In this document: piece by piece, positions 6,631-13,260 of the stretch
How positions within the stretch are numbered: position 1 is the first letter of the stretch
How the letters are laid out: each line of letters opens with the position of its first letter
Source of the DNA: JBBRNH01 sp038230415
GTDB taxonomy: Bacteria; Bacteroidota; Bacteroidia; Cytophagales; Spirosomataceae
NCBI GenBank assembly: GCA_038230415.1
Contig: JBBRNH010000116.1
Coordinates: 1-13,260, forward strand
DNA: 13,260 nucleotides
Reading direction: 5' to 3'
The notes under the pieces: model-generated
Database searches by the model: none
The model's input: only the letters and a program-made list of their open reading frames with translations
What the model was told of the DNA's origin: nothing
Translations under genes and position numbers: made by a program

Positions 6631-7869
6631 CTAAGCGTCTAATTCTCCTGCAATTACGTTCAGGCTACTCAGGGTCACAATGGCATCGGAGAGCGTGGTG
6701 CCGACGCACATTTCGGGGTAGGCCTGGTAGTAAATGAAACAGGGACGGCGGAAATGCAGCCGATATGGGGCGCGTCCACCGTCGCTGATGAGGTAAAAAC
6801 CGAGTTCACCATTGCCGCCCTCAACGGCGTGATACACTTCGCCAACAGGTGCGTCAATTTCGCCCATCACAATCTTGAAGTGATAAATCAGGGCTTCCAT
6901 GTTTTTATAAACATCCATTTTAGGCGGCAGATAATACTGCGGAGCATCGGCAAAATACGGGCCTTCGGGCAGGTTATTGATGGCCTGCTCCAGAATCCGC
7001 AGACTCTGCCACATCTCGGCATTACGCACCATAAAACGGTCGTAGGTATCGCCGTTTTGCCCAACGGGAATATCAAACTCAAAATCCTGGTATGACGAAT
7101 ACGGGTTCATCACCCGAACGTCATAATCAACACCAGCCGCCCGCAGGTTAGGGCCGGTGAACCCATAACTCAACGCCCGCTCTGCCGTGATGCCACCCAC
7201 ACCAATCACCCGATCCATAAAAATCCGGTTGCGGTTAAAGAGATTCTCGAACTCAGTCAGCACCTTACGAAAACGTGGAATCAGTTCTTTCACCTTGCGG
7301 ATAGCCGTTGGCGACAGGTCGCGTTCCATACCGCCTATTCGACCCATATTGGTCGTAAGCCGCGCTCCGCACATCTCTTCGTAGATTTCGTAGATGTGTT
7401 CGCGCTCCTGATAAATATACAAAAAGCCGGTGAACGCGCCCGCATCAACACCCAGAATGCCGTTGCAGATGAGGTGGTCAGAGAGCCGGGCCAGTTCCAT
7501 CATAATAACCCGGATATATTGCGCCCGCTTGGGAACCTCCACGCCGAGGAGTTTTTCGACCGTCATCCACCAGCCCATGTTGTTGATCGGCGACGAACAG
7601 TAGTTCATCCGGTCGGTCAGGGTGGTGATTTGGTAAAAGGGTCGGCGTTCGGCAATTTTCTCGAAGGCCCGGTGAATGTAGCCGATGGTTTGTTCGCCAG
7701 CCACGATTTTTTCGCCATCCATTTGCAGGATATTCTGAAAAATGCCGTGCGTGGCGGGGTGCGTCGGGCCGAGGTTGAGCGTCGTCAGTTCATTGACGTA
7801 CTGCACCGGCCCGTTGTCGTTCAGGGCCGGTATGTTGCGGGTGGCTATATCGAGTTCTTCAGTTAGCAT
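6631..7869 (-). CDS. nuoD: NADH-quinone oxidoreductase subunit D (49-kDa, quinone-site subunit)
   Basis: This 412-residue subunit of the peripheral arm is related to the large subunit of NiFe hydrogenases and forms the quinone head-group site with NuoB. LNLGPTHPATHG (31-42) contains the loop histidines H37 and H41, and DRMNY contains Y90. These match the quinone-contacting histidine and tyrosine known from Thermus Nqo4. Other signatures are RAFEKIAERRP (67-77), ELARLSDHL, and DGGRAPYRLHFRRP near the C-terminus. It is separate from NuoC, not fused as in E. coli. The start at 7869 leaves 12 bases after nuoC. Confidence 0.97.
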   Translation of the reverse strand: MLTEELDIATRNIPALNDNGPVQYVNELTTLNLGPTHPATHGIFQNILQMDGEKIVAGEQTIGYIHRAFEKIAERRPFYQITTLTDRMNYCSSPINNMGWWMTVEKLLGVEVPKRAQYIRVIMMELARLSDHLICNGILGVDAGAFTGFLYIYQEREHIYEIYEEMCGARLTTNMGRIGGMERDLSPTAIRKVKELIPRFRKVLTEFENLFNRNRIFMDRVIGVGGITAERALSYGFTGPNLRAAGVDYDVRVMNPYSSYQDFEFDIPVGQNGDTYDRFMVRNAEMWQSLRILEQAINNLPEGPYFADAPQYYLPPKMDVYKNMEALIYHFKIVMGEIDAPVGEVYHAVEGGNGELGFYLISDGGRAPYRLHFRRPCFIYYQAYPEMCVGTTLSDAIVTLSSLNVIAGELDA

Positions 7870-7881
7870 AGTGCTGAGTTT

Positions 7882-8382
7882 TTACCGGCCAAACAACGCA
7901 TCAATTTTATCTTCCCGCGTGGCATCTTCCAATGGATATTGTTTTCGCATCGGGAAGTAGTCCATCTCGTCCATGTTCAAAATCCGGCGCAGGTCGGGGT
8001 GGCCGTCGAATATAATGCCGAACAAATCGAAGGTTTCGCGTTCCATCCAGTTCGCGCTCAGATACTGCTTCGTGGCGGTTGGCACATGAATATCGGTTTC
8101 GGCCAGAAATACTTTTAGCCGTATCCTGAAATTATTGGTCAGACTGTGGGCGTGATAGACCACACAAAACTCCCGGCCCGGCGAATCGGGGTAGTGAACG
8201 CCCGTAATGTCGGTTAAGAAGCTGATCTGGAACGTTTTATGATCTTTCAAATACGCCAAAACCGGAATGACCTGCTCGCGGGTAACGGTGAAGGTCAGTA
8301 AATCAAACGGATCGTCGAAGTCAGAAACGACCTCGCCAAAACGGTCAATTATATCCTGGGCTACTTGTTCGTTGGTTAGCAT
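7882..8382 (-). CDS. nuoC: NADH-quinone oxidoreductase subunit C (30-kDa subunit)
   Basis: This 166-residue peripheral-arm subunit has no cofactor; it packs against NuoD and supports the hydrophilic arm. The family signature is clear at 113-151: MERETFDLFGIIFDGHPDLR followed by RILNMDEMDYFPMRKQYPLE. The N-terminal half contains FLTDITGVHYPD (55-66), also conserved. Length is normal for an unfused NuoC. It lies 18 bases after nuoB and 12 bases before nuoD. Confidence 0.95.
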   Translation of the reverse strand: MLTNEQVAQDIIDRFGEVVSDFDDPFDLLTFTVTREQVIPVLAYLKDHKTFQISFLTDITGVHYPDSPGREFCVVYHAHSLTNNFRIRLKVFLAETDIHVPTATKQYLSANWMERETFDLFGIIFDGHPDLRRILNMDEMDYFPMRKQYPLEDATREDKIDALFGR

Positions 8383-8400
8383 AACGATGACTTGTGCCTT

Positions 8401-8946
8401 TTACTGAATGTTATACGAGTTCAGCAGCTTCTGATAATCGTCGGTATTCCGGCGACGAAGCGACTCGTTTTCGGCCAATTTCTGCACGGCAATCACCGCA
8501 TCCAAAATCTGCTCTGGGCGGGGCGGGCAACCCGGCACGTACACATCAACGGGAATAATCCGGTCAATGCCCTGCAAAACGCTGTATGTGTCGAAAATGC
8601 CGCCACTCGACGCGCAGGCACCGATAGCAATTACCCAGCGGGGTTCGGCCATTTGCAGATAAACCTGTTTCAGCACCGGACCCATTTTCTTGGCGATGGT
8701 GCCGGCCACAAGCAGCATATCGGCCTGACGGGGCGAAAAACTGGGTCGTTCGGCTCCAAACCGGCCCAAATCATAGTGCGAGGCCATGGTTGACATAAAC
8801 TCGATGCCGCAGCACGAAGTAGCAAATGGCAGCGGCCAAAGCGAGTTGGCGCGGGCCAGGCCAATTAATTTATCGAATGAGGTGGCTTGAAAACCCGGCC
8901 CTTCGTAGCTCGGTGGAGCTTCGGCCAACGTGATTTCTGATGTCAT
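8401..8946 (-). CDS. nuoB: NADH-quinone oxidoreductase subunit B (cluster N2)
   Basis: This 181-residue subunit carries the last iron-sulfur cluster (N2) before quinone. The four ligands are visible: the adjacent pair C45 and C46 in FATSCCGIEFM, C111 in AIGACASSGG, and C140 in YVPGCPPRPE. The loop GRFGAERPSFSPRQADMLLV (61-80) is the usual link to NuoD and the quinone site. The first 20 residues and the C-terminal tail are variable. The gene starts 60 bases after nuoA, the widest gap between nuo genes apart from the REPIN gap and the accessory insert; I see no separate promoter in it. Confidence 0.97.
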   Translation of the reverse strand: MTSEITLAEAPPSYEGPGFQATSFDKLIGLARANSLWPLPFATSCCGIEFMSTMASHYDLGRFGAERPSFSPRQADMLLVAGTIAKKMGPVLKQVYLQMAEPRWVIAIGACASSGGIFDTYSVLQGIDRIIPVDVYVPGCPPRPEQILDAVIAVQKLAENESLRRRNTDDYQKLLNSYNIQ

Positions 8947-9006
8947 ACTGTTGTTGATTACTGTCTATTCAGGAACAACTAAATGGGTTGAAACGTGCCG
9001 AATAGA

Positions 9007-9378
9007 TTACTCCCATTTCAGTACACCTTTCTTGATAACATAGTAAAAACCGGCCAGCAGCAAACCCATAAAGAGTAGCATCTGGAGGAAACCCGCCATG
9101 CCCAATGCCTTGAAATTAATGGCCCAGGGATACATGAAAATAACCTCCACGTCGAACAGCACAAACAGAATAGCGACCAAGAAATATTTGATCGAGATTG
9201 GAGTGCGTGCGTCGCCCTGAGCCGGAATGCCGCACTCAAACGGGTCATCTTTCTTTTGGCTGTTTCGTTTGGGACCAATGTTGTGCGTAACCAGCATTGT
9301 GGTCACGATAAAACCCAATGCCAGAACTAATTGAATCAGTACGGGCAGGTAATCAGAAGGCAGATACGTTGCGTTCAT
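9007..9378 (-). CDS. nuoA: NADH-quinone oxidoreductase subunit A (complex I membrane subunit)
   Basis: This small membrane subunit of 123 residues has three transmembrane segments (about 11-31, 64-84 and 92-112) and sits next to NuoH at the quinone chamber. The loop DPFECGIPA (45-53) includes the cysteine that is the sensor of the active/deactive switch in the mitochondrial homologue ND3. KYFLVAILFVLFDVEVIFMY (64-83) with its acidic D76 and E78 is the family hallmark. It is the first gene of the operon, about 73 bases downstream of the predicted transcription start. Confidence 0.96.
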   Translation of the reverse strand: MNATYLPSDYLPVLIQLVLALGFIVTTMLVTHNIGPKRNSQKKDDPFECGIPAQGDARTPISIKYFLVAILFVLFDVEVIFMYPWAINFKALGMAGFLQMLLFMGLLLAGFYYVIKKGVLKWE

Positions 9379-9451
9379 CAGGTACGGTTGAAATGATGCT
9401 GCAAGTTAGCCACAAAAGCCTTTTGCCCATCCCGGCATTCGTTAATTCAAA

Positions 9452-9486
9452 ATGCTTCCAAAGATATTCGGTAGCAGACTGTCCAA
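9452..9486 (-). promoter_or_regulatory. Predicted Bacteroidota-type promoter of the nuo operon
   Basis: On the minus strand TATCTTTG (9466-9459) matches the -7 consensus TAnnTTTG of the Bacteroidota housekeeping sigma factor exactly. A TTG (9486-9484) lies 17 bases upstream of it, in the -33 position. Transcription would start near 9451, leaving a leader of about 73 bases before nuoA. It lies in the divergent gap between nuoA and the glycerate kinase gene. The match is by eye only. Confidence 0.6.
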
Positions 9487-9588
9487 CCAGTCGTTGACCG
9501 GAGATGTTTGATCCCGAAATGCTGTCCGGTTTGTTCCGGTAACGTTTTAGTGATGCCTGATTACGGTGATCGTGCCGTACATTCCGCC

Positions 9589-10719
9589 GTGAACATCCTC
9601 CTGGCACCCGATAAATTTCGCGGTTCGCTTACGGCCCGGCAAGTCTGCAACGCCATGACCGAAGGCATTCTATTAGCCGATTCAACCGCTGATATTGTGG
9701 CCTTACCCTTAGCCGATGGGGGCGAAGGCACGGCCCAATGCCTGACCGAAGCCACCACTGGTATCTGGCATACGGCTACCGTCAGTAATCCATTGGGCCG
9801 GGCTGTTCAGGCGGGGTTTGGTATATCAGGTGATAAAACAACCGCGTTTATCGAACTGGCACAGGCATCGGGACTGGCTCTGCTGAATACCAATGAGCGT
9901 AATCCACTGAAAACAAGCACGTTTGGTACGGGGCAACTCATTCGGGCCGCGCTCGGTAGGGGCGTTCGGCGGGTAGTGGTGGGTATTGGCGGCAGTGCCA
10001 CCACCGATGCCGGAACCGGGCTGGCGGCTGCGCTTGGCTGGCGATTTCTGACCGATGCGGGTCAGCCGTTTGTACCAACCGGCGAAACCCTCGTCAATAT
10101 TGCTCAGGTTTTGCCGCCCGAAAGCCAGGGCGTTCTGCAATCGGCAAGCATCGAGATTGCCTGTGATGTTGTTAATCCGCTTTTTGGCCCCAATGGAGCC
10201 GCGTTTATGTATGGCCCGCAAAAAGGCGCGAATCCCGATGCTGTGGCTCAGTTAGATGCCGGGCTTCGGCACGTGTCAACGCTGGTGCGGGAGCAACTCG
10301 GTCTTGATTTAGCTGATGTTCCTGGCGCGGGCGCGGCTGGTGGGGCGGGCTTCGGTGCGATGGTGTTTCTGGGGGCTACGCTCCGCCCCGGCGTTGAGGT
10401 AGTGCTGGAAACCGCTGGCTTCGACGCACACCTTGCCAATGCCGACCTGGTGCTGACGGGTGAGGGCAAACTTGACGCGCAAACATTGCAGGGGAAATTG
10501 TTGGCCGGTGTTTGTCGCCGGGCGGGTAAAGTAGGGGTGCCGGTGGTAGGTATCTGCGGAACATTGGAACTTGAACCAATTCAAGTTCAGGCACTTGGCC
10601 TGACGGCAACTTTCTCGATTCTGAACCGCCCGCAATCGCTTGACGAAGCCGTTGGCGGGGCGTATCAGGCTGTGGTAGCGGCCACGTTCAATGCTATGCG
10701 ATTGTTTATTCGTGGTTAG
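9589..10719 (+). CDS. Glycerate kinase (GarK/GlxK family)
   Basis: The protein phosphorylates glycerate with ATP, linking glyoxylate and glycerate catabolism to glycolysis. I chose the GTG at 9589 (GTG AAC ATC CTC CTG GCA), because the product then begins MNILLAPDKFRGSLTARQ. This is the standard start of the family and gives 376 residues, the usual length. The open frame extends further up, with ATGs at 9508 and 9553, but that part shows no family similarity. Visible motifs are LPLADGGEGT (39-48), IGGSATTDAGTGLAAALG (133-150), DVPGAGAAGGAGFGAM (243-258) and ADLVLTGEGKLDAQTLQGK (285-303). Whether the product is 2- or 3-phosphoglycerate cannot be told from sequence. No other glycerate pathway gene is nearby. 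Its last 14 bases overlap the convergent toxin gene. Confidence 0.94.
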   Translation: MNILLAPDKFRGSLTARQVCNAMTEGILLADSTADIVALPLADGGEGTAQCLTEATTGIWHTATVSNPLGRAVQAGFGISGDKTTAFIELAQASGLALLNTNERNPLKTSTFGTGQLIRAALGRGVRRVVVGIGGSATTDAGTGLAAALGWRFLTDAGQPFVPTGETLVNIAQVLPPESQGVLQSASIEIACDVVNPLFGPNGAAFMYGPQKGANPDAVAQLDAGLRHVSTLVREQLGLDLADVPGAGAAGGAGFGAMVFLGATLRPGVEVVLETAGFDAHLANADLVLTGEGKLDAQTLQGKLLAGVCRRAGKVGVPVVGICGTLELEPIQVQALGLTATFSILNRPQSLDEAVGGAYQAVVAATFNAMRLFIRG

Positions 10720-11041
10720 CGATTTCAGTGAGCAGTTCGTCCAACTCTCGCTCGTCAAGCGTTGATTTTTCGGATTTGTCATAAATGGAGAGTAGATAAA
10801 CCGTTTCGCCCTCTACCCGAACGTGGGTAATTATCCGCGAACCACCCGATTTGCCCTTTCCTTTGCTTTGAATCGCTAACCTGATTTTGTAGCAATTTTG
10901 CCCCAACGGTGTTCCTTGTTCGGGGTCTTCTTCAAGACTGTCAGTCAGTTGTGTCAGGTCGCTTTTTAGAGAAGGAAACTTTTTTGCCAGGCGTTTGAGC
11001 TGCCTGTCAAATGTAGGAACGGTGTCAACGCTGTAATTCAT
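10706..11041 (-). CDS. RelE/ParE-superfamily toxin (type II toxin-antitoxin)
   Basis: This protein of 111 residues starts MNYSVDTVPTFDRQLKRLAK from the ATG at 11041; a TTG one codon upstream is also possible. It shows the RelE-like order: short beta strand, two helices (FDRQLKRLAKKFPSL and LKSDLTQLTDSLEEDP), the G-x-x-L/C-x-K-I-R-L-A-I strand, then SGGSRIITHVRVEGETVYLL and IYDKSEKSTLDERELDELL. In the family these form a ribonuclease-like or gyrase-poisoning fold. Basic residues K60-K64 and R69 could contact RNA, but the target cannot be predicted. It overlaps its antitoxin by 17 bases, so the two are translationally coupled. It is clearly a different family branch from the toxin at 5237-5492. 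The frame is intact, so this pair may be active. Confidence 0.83.
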   Translation of the reverse strand: MNYSVDTVPTFDRQLKRLAKKFPSLKSDLTQLTDSLEEDPEQGTPLGQNCYKIRLAIQSKGKGKSGGSRIITHVRVEGETVYLLSIYDKSEKSTLDERELDELLTEIANHE

Positions 11042-11267
11042 CAAGCAATTCTTTTACGGGACGACTCTTTAATTTCCCTTGTATAATCAAATTTAATTCC
11101 TGCACCGCCTGTCGCATTTCAGCTTTGAGTTGCTCCTGAGTGGGTTCTTCATAATGTTCTTCCTCATCCGTATCCGTATCTTCTACCGTTACAGGAAAGC
11201 TAAGATGTTGCACGAGGTCTTTGAAAAACGGAACGTGCTGTTCGGGAATATCGAGTGTGAGTTGCAT
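11025..11267 (-). CDS. Putative antitoxin of the RelE/ParE-like pair
   Basis: This protein of 80 residues begins MQLTLDIPEQHVPFFKDLVQ. A short N-terminal strand and helix (1-20) are followed by a very acidic linker (VEDTDTDEEEHYEEP, 28-42), a long helix (QEQLKAEMRQAVQELNLIIQ, 44-63) and a basic end (KLKSRPVKELLDELQR). An N-terminal dimerising part followed by a flexible toxin-wrapping tail is the common antitoxin plan. I do not recognise a named family, and the role rests mainly on the coupled toxin gene (17-base overlap). It is transcribed away from uvrC, and the 130-base gap between them should hold both promoters; I found no clear consensus there. Confidence 0.72.
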   Translation of the reverse strand: MQLTLDIPEQHVPFFKDLVQHLSFPVTVEDTDTDEEEHYEEPTQEQLKAEMRQAVQELNLIIQGKLKSRPVKELLDELQR

Positions 11268-11397
11268 AAATTGGGTTGTTTTCTGGTCAAGTTAGGCCGG
11301 GTTCTCAACAAAAACAAGCCTCAACCGCTTCGCAACTTTCAGCGCAATCCGGTTGTTTTATCAGACTACAACGCATTAACGCGAACCGTCTGAATTC

Positions 11398-13209
11398 ATG
11401 GCAGTATTTGATTACAAAGCGGAGTTAGCCAAGGTGCCGCACGAGCCGGGCGTGTATCGGTACTTCGACCTGGAAGGCGAGGTGATTTATGTTGGCAAGG
11501 CAAAAGACCTTAAAAACCGGGTCAGCAGCTACTTTACCAACTCCAAACAGCACGACCGCAAAACGCTCCGGTTGGTGAGTCAGATTCGTAAAATCGAGTT
11601 CACGATTGTTCATACCGAGTTCGATGCGCTGCTCTTGGAGAACCAACTCATCAAACGCTACCAGCCCAAATACAACATCCTGCTACGGGACGATAAAACG
11701 TATCCGTTTGTCTGCGTCACCAACGAACATTTTCCCAGGGTGCTGGTAACGAGGCAGATAGACCGAAAAACCGGAACTTATTATGGGCCGTTTGCTAACC
11801 TGAAACCGATGTACACGGTCTTGGATATGTTTAAGCAACTCTTTACACTCCGCACCTGCTCGTATAATCTCTCACCCGAAAATATCGAAGCCGGGAAATT
11901 CAAGGTCTGTCTCGAATACCACATCGGCAACTGCAAAGGCCCCTGTGAAGGCAAACAACCCGAAGCCGAGTATAACCACGACATTGAGCAGGTTCATGCC
12001 ATCTTGAAAGGGCAGCTAAAACCCGCGCAGGAATATTTCAAGACGCGCATGGTGCAGGCCGCCAGCAATCTGGCCTTTGAAGACGCACAGACGCACAAAG
12101 AAAAATTAGACGTGCTGCAACGGTTTCAGAGCAAGTCAACGGTAGTGAACCCCAAAATCACCGATGCCGATGTGTTTACGGTGGCCTCTGACGAAACAGC
12201 AGGCTACGTCAACTTCATGAAAGTTGTGAACGGTACTATCATTCAGACGCATACGGTGGAGGTGAAGAAGAAATTAGAAGAAACCGATGCAGAAATCCTG
12301 ACTATGCTGATTGTCGAGTTCAGAAATCAGTATGGTTTGCAGGCAAAGGAAATCATCACGAACATTCCGCTCGAAGCCGATTTGAAAGCCGAAATTACGG
12401 TGCCACAAATTGGCGATAAGCGTAAATTGATGGATATGTCGCTGAAAAACGTGCTGTATTTTCGGCATGAACGGCAGGAGCGGGCCACTAATGAAGCAAC
12501 CGCCAATGCCAGCAAAAAAGACCGGGTGCTGATTCGGCTCAAACAGGATTTGCGGCTCACGTCGCTGCCCAACCGAATCGAGTGCTTTGATAACTCCAAT
12601 ATTCAGGGGACAAACCCGGTGTCGGCGATGGTCTGTTTTGTGGGCGGCAAACCGGCCAACCGAGAATACCGGCATTTCTCGATTAAAACCGTGATTGGCC
12701 CCAACGACTTTGCCAGTATGTATGAGGTGGTTACGCGCCGATACACGCGGGTTCTGGAAGAAGCCACCGGCCTGCCCGACCTGATTGTGATTGACGGCGG
12801 CAAAGGCCAGCTTTCTGCCGCCTGCGACGCGCTGAAAGCCCTTGACCTGTACGGCAAAATCCCGATAATCGGCATCGCCAAGCGGCTCGAAGAAATTTAT
12901 TTCCCGGAGGATACACTGCCGCTTTACATTGACAAAAAATCGGAATCGCTCAAACTTATTCAGCGCATCCGCGACGAAGCCCACCGCTTTGCCATCACCT
13001 ATCACCGCGACAAACGCAGCCGCAACAGCCTGATTTCTGAATTAGAAAATGTGGAAGGCATCGGCAAGAAAACAGCCGCTAAACTACTCACGGTGTTTAA
13101 GGGCGTTACCAAAATCCGTGAATCTCCGGTTGAGCAACTTGCCGAAGTTGTTGGCAATGACAAAGCCCTGAAAATCAAGCAGTATTTCGAGACCATTGAG
13201 CGAGTGTAG
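11398..13209 (+). CDS. uvrC: UvrABC system protein C (excinuclease subunit)
   Basis: This 603-residue nuclease makes both cuts around bulky DNA lesions in nucleotide excision repair, after UvrA and UvrB have located them. The N-terminal GIY-YIG domain (about 13-95) has GVYRYFD and VIYVGKAKDLKNRVSSYF and makes the 3' cut. Four cysteines (C154, C171, C179, C183) match the set reported to bind an iron-sulfur cluster in E. coli UvrC. A UvrB-binding UVR region lies at about 200-245. The RNase H-like 5' nuclease has D398 (ECFDNSN), D466 (LIVIDGGKGQ) and H529 (DEAHRFAITYHR). The C-terminus carries tandem helix-hairpin-helix motifs (VEGIGKKTAAKLL, 552-564). Length and domain order are normal. The ATG at 11398 fits the family start. 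It is transcribed alone, divergent from the toxin-antitoxin pair. Confidence 0.98.
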   Translation: MAVFDYKAELAKVPHEPGVYRYFDLEGEVIYVGKAKDLKNRVSSYFTNSKQHDRKTLRLVSQIRKIEFTIVHTEFDALLLENQLIKRYQPKYNILLRDDKTYPFVCVTNEHFPRVLVTRQIDRKTGTYYGPFANLKPMYTVLDMFKQLFTLRTCSYNLSPENIEAGKFKVCLEYHIGNCKGPCEGKQPEAEYNHDIEQVHAILKGQLKPAQEYFKTRMVQAASNLAFEDAQTHKEKLDVLQRFQSKSTVVNPKITDADVFTVASDETAGYVNFMKVVNGTIIQTHTVEVKKKLEETDAEILTMLIVEFRNQYGLQAKEIITNIPLEADLKAEITVPQIGDKRKLMDMSLKNVLYFRHERQERATNEATANASKKDRVLIRLKQDLRLTSLPNRIECFDNSNIQGTNPVSAMVCFVGGKPANREYRHFSIKTVIGPNDFASMYEVVTRRYTRVLEEATGLPDLIVIDGGKGQLSAACDALKALDLYGKIPIIGIAKRLEEIYFPEDTLPLYIDKKSESLKLIQRIRDEAHRFAITYHRDKRSRNSLISELENVEGIGKKTAAKLLTVFKGVTKIRESPVEQLAEVVGNDKALKIKQYFETIERV

Positions 13210-13235
13210 TGCTTCTGCACTGGTGATTGTTTTTC

Positions 13236-13260
13236 TGTAACGCGGGTGGACACCCGCGAG
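13236..13260 (+). repeat. REP-like palindromic element, possibly cut by the window edge
   Basis: TGTAACGCGGGTGGACACCC, followed by GCGAG, matches the plus-strand copy at 3831-3852 over its first 14 bases and in overall form. Here the stem is longer: CGCGGGTG at 13241-13248 pairs with CACCCGCG at 13251-13258 around a 2-base loop. It lies 26 bases after the uvrC stop. As with the other copies, a mirror-image partner may follow beyond the window. Confidence 0.7.

Noticed and set aside
9508..9588. An upstream extension of glycerate kinase beginning MIPKCCPVCSGN
   Set aside because: It has a zinc-ribbon-like CCPVC look, but the family start MNILLAPDKF is encoded at the GTG at 9589 and the extra 27 residues show no similarity to the family.
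12274..13005. A 243-codon open frame on the minus strand across uvrC
   Set aside because: It lies wholly antisense to the conserved catalytic part of uvrC and shows no recognisable motif; its low-complexity composition is that of a codon-mirror shadow.
13208..13234. A possible uvrC terminator, AGTGC-TTCT-GCACT followed by a T run
   Set aside because: The stem is only 5 bases and the T run starts 8 bases after it; too weak to call.
1..13260. CRISPR arrays, tRNA or rRNA genes, insertion sequences, prophage genes
   Set aside because: I looked for regular spaced repeats, tRNA-like cloverleaf ends and transposase motifs and saw none; almost all of the window is accounted for by protein genes.

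Overview
The window reads as chromosomal DNA of a member of the Bacteroidota, most likely Cytophagales (Spirosoma-like). This is inferred from three things: the short NuoG without its molybdopterin domain; the Bacteroidota-type promoter (TTG-N17-TAnnTTTG) in front of the nuo operon; and the CPG...VPF..TTG motif, typical of secreted Cytophagales proteins, in the gene cut by the left edge. No close relative could be checked, so the genus is a guess.

Layout, right to left on the minus strand: a respiratory complex I operon runs from a promoter near 9450-9486 through nuoA, B, C, D and E. Three accessory genes follow: a short Uma2-family nuclease, a small antitoxin-like gene and a RelE/ParE-type toxin gene broken by one extra base. 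The operon then resumes with nuoF, G (short form), H, I and J. It ends at a strong intrinsic terminator at 371-403. nuoK, L, M and N are not in the window, so the rest of the membrane arm must be encoded elsewhere. Just past the terminator lies the 5' part of a secreted-protein gene (358 leftwards), cut by the window edge.

On the right, divergent from nuoA, is a plus-strand glycerate kinase gene (9589-10719). Its 3' end overlaps the 3' end of a convergent, intact RelE/ParE-like toxin-antitoxin pair on the minus strand (10706-11267). Divergent from that pair is uvrC (11398-13209), encoding the nucleotide excision repair nuclease subunit.

A short palindromic element with the core TGTAAyGCGGsTGG appears three times. 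Two copies face each other in the nuoF-nuoG gap (3831-3893, a REPIN-like structure) and one sits after uvrC at the right edge (13236-13260). Stem bases covary between copies, so this looks like a dispersed REP-type family. The most unusual features are the nuclease plus toxin-antitoxin cassette inside a housekeeping respiratory operon, the frameshift in its toxin gene, and the REPIN between nuoF and nuoG.
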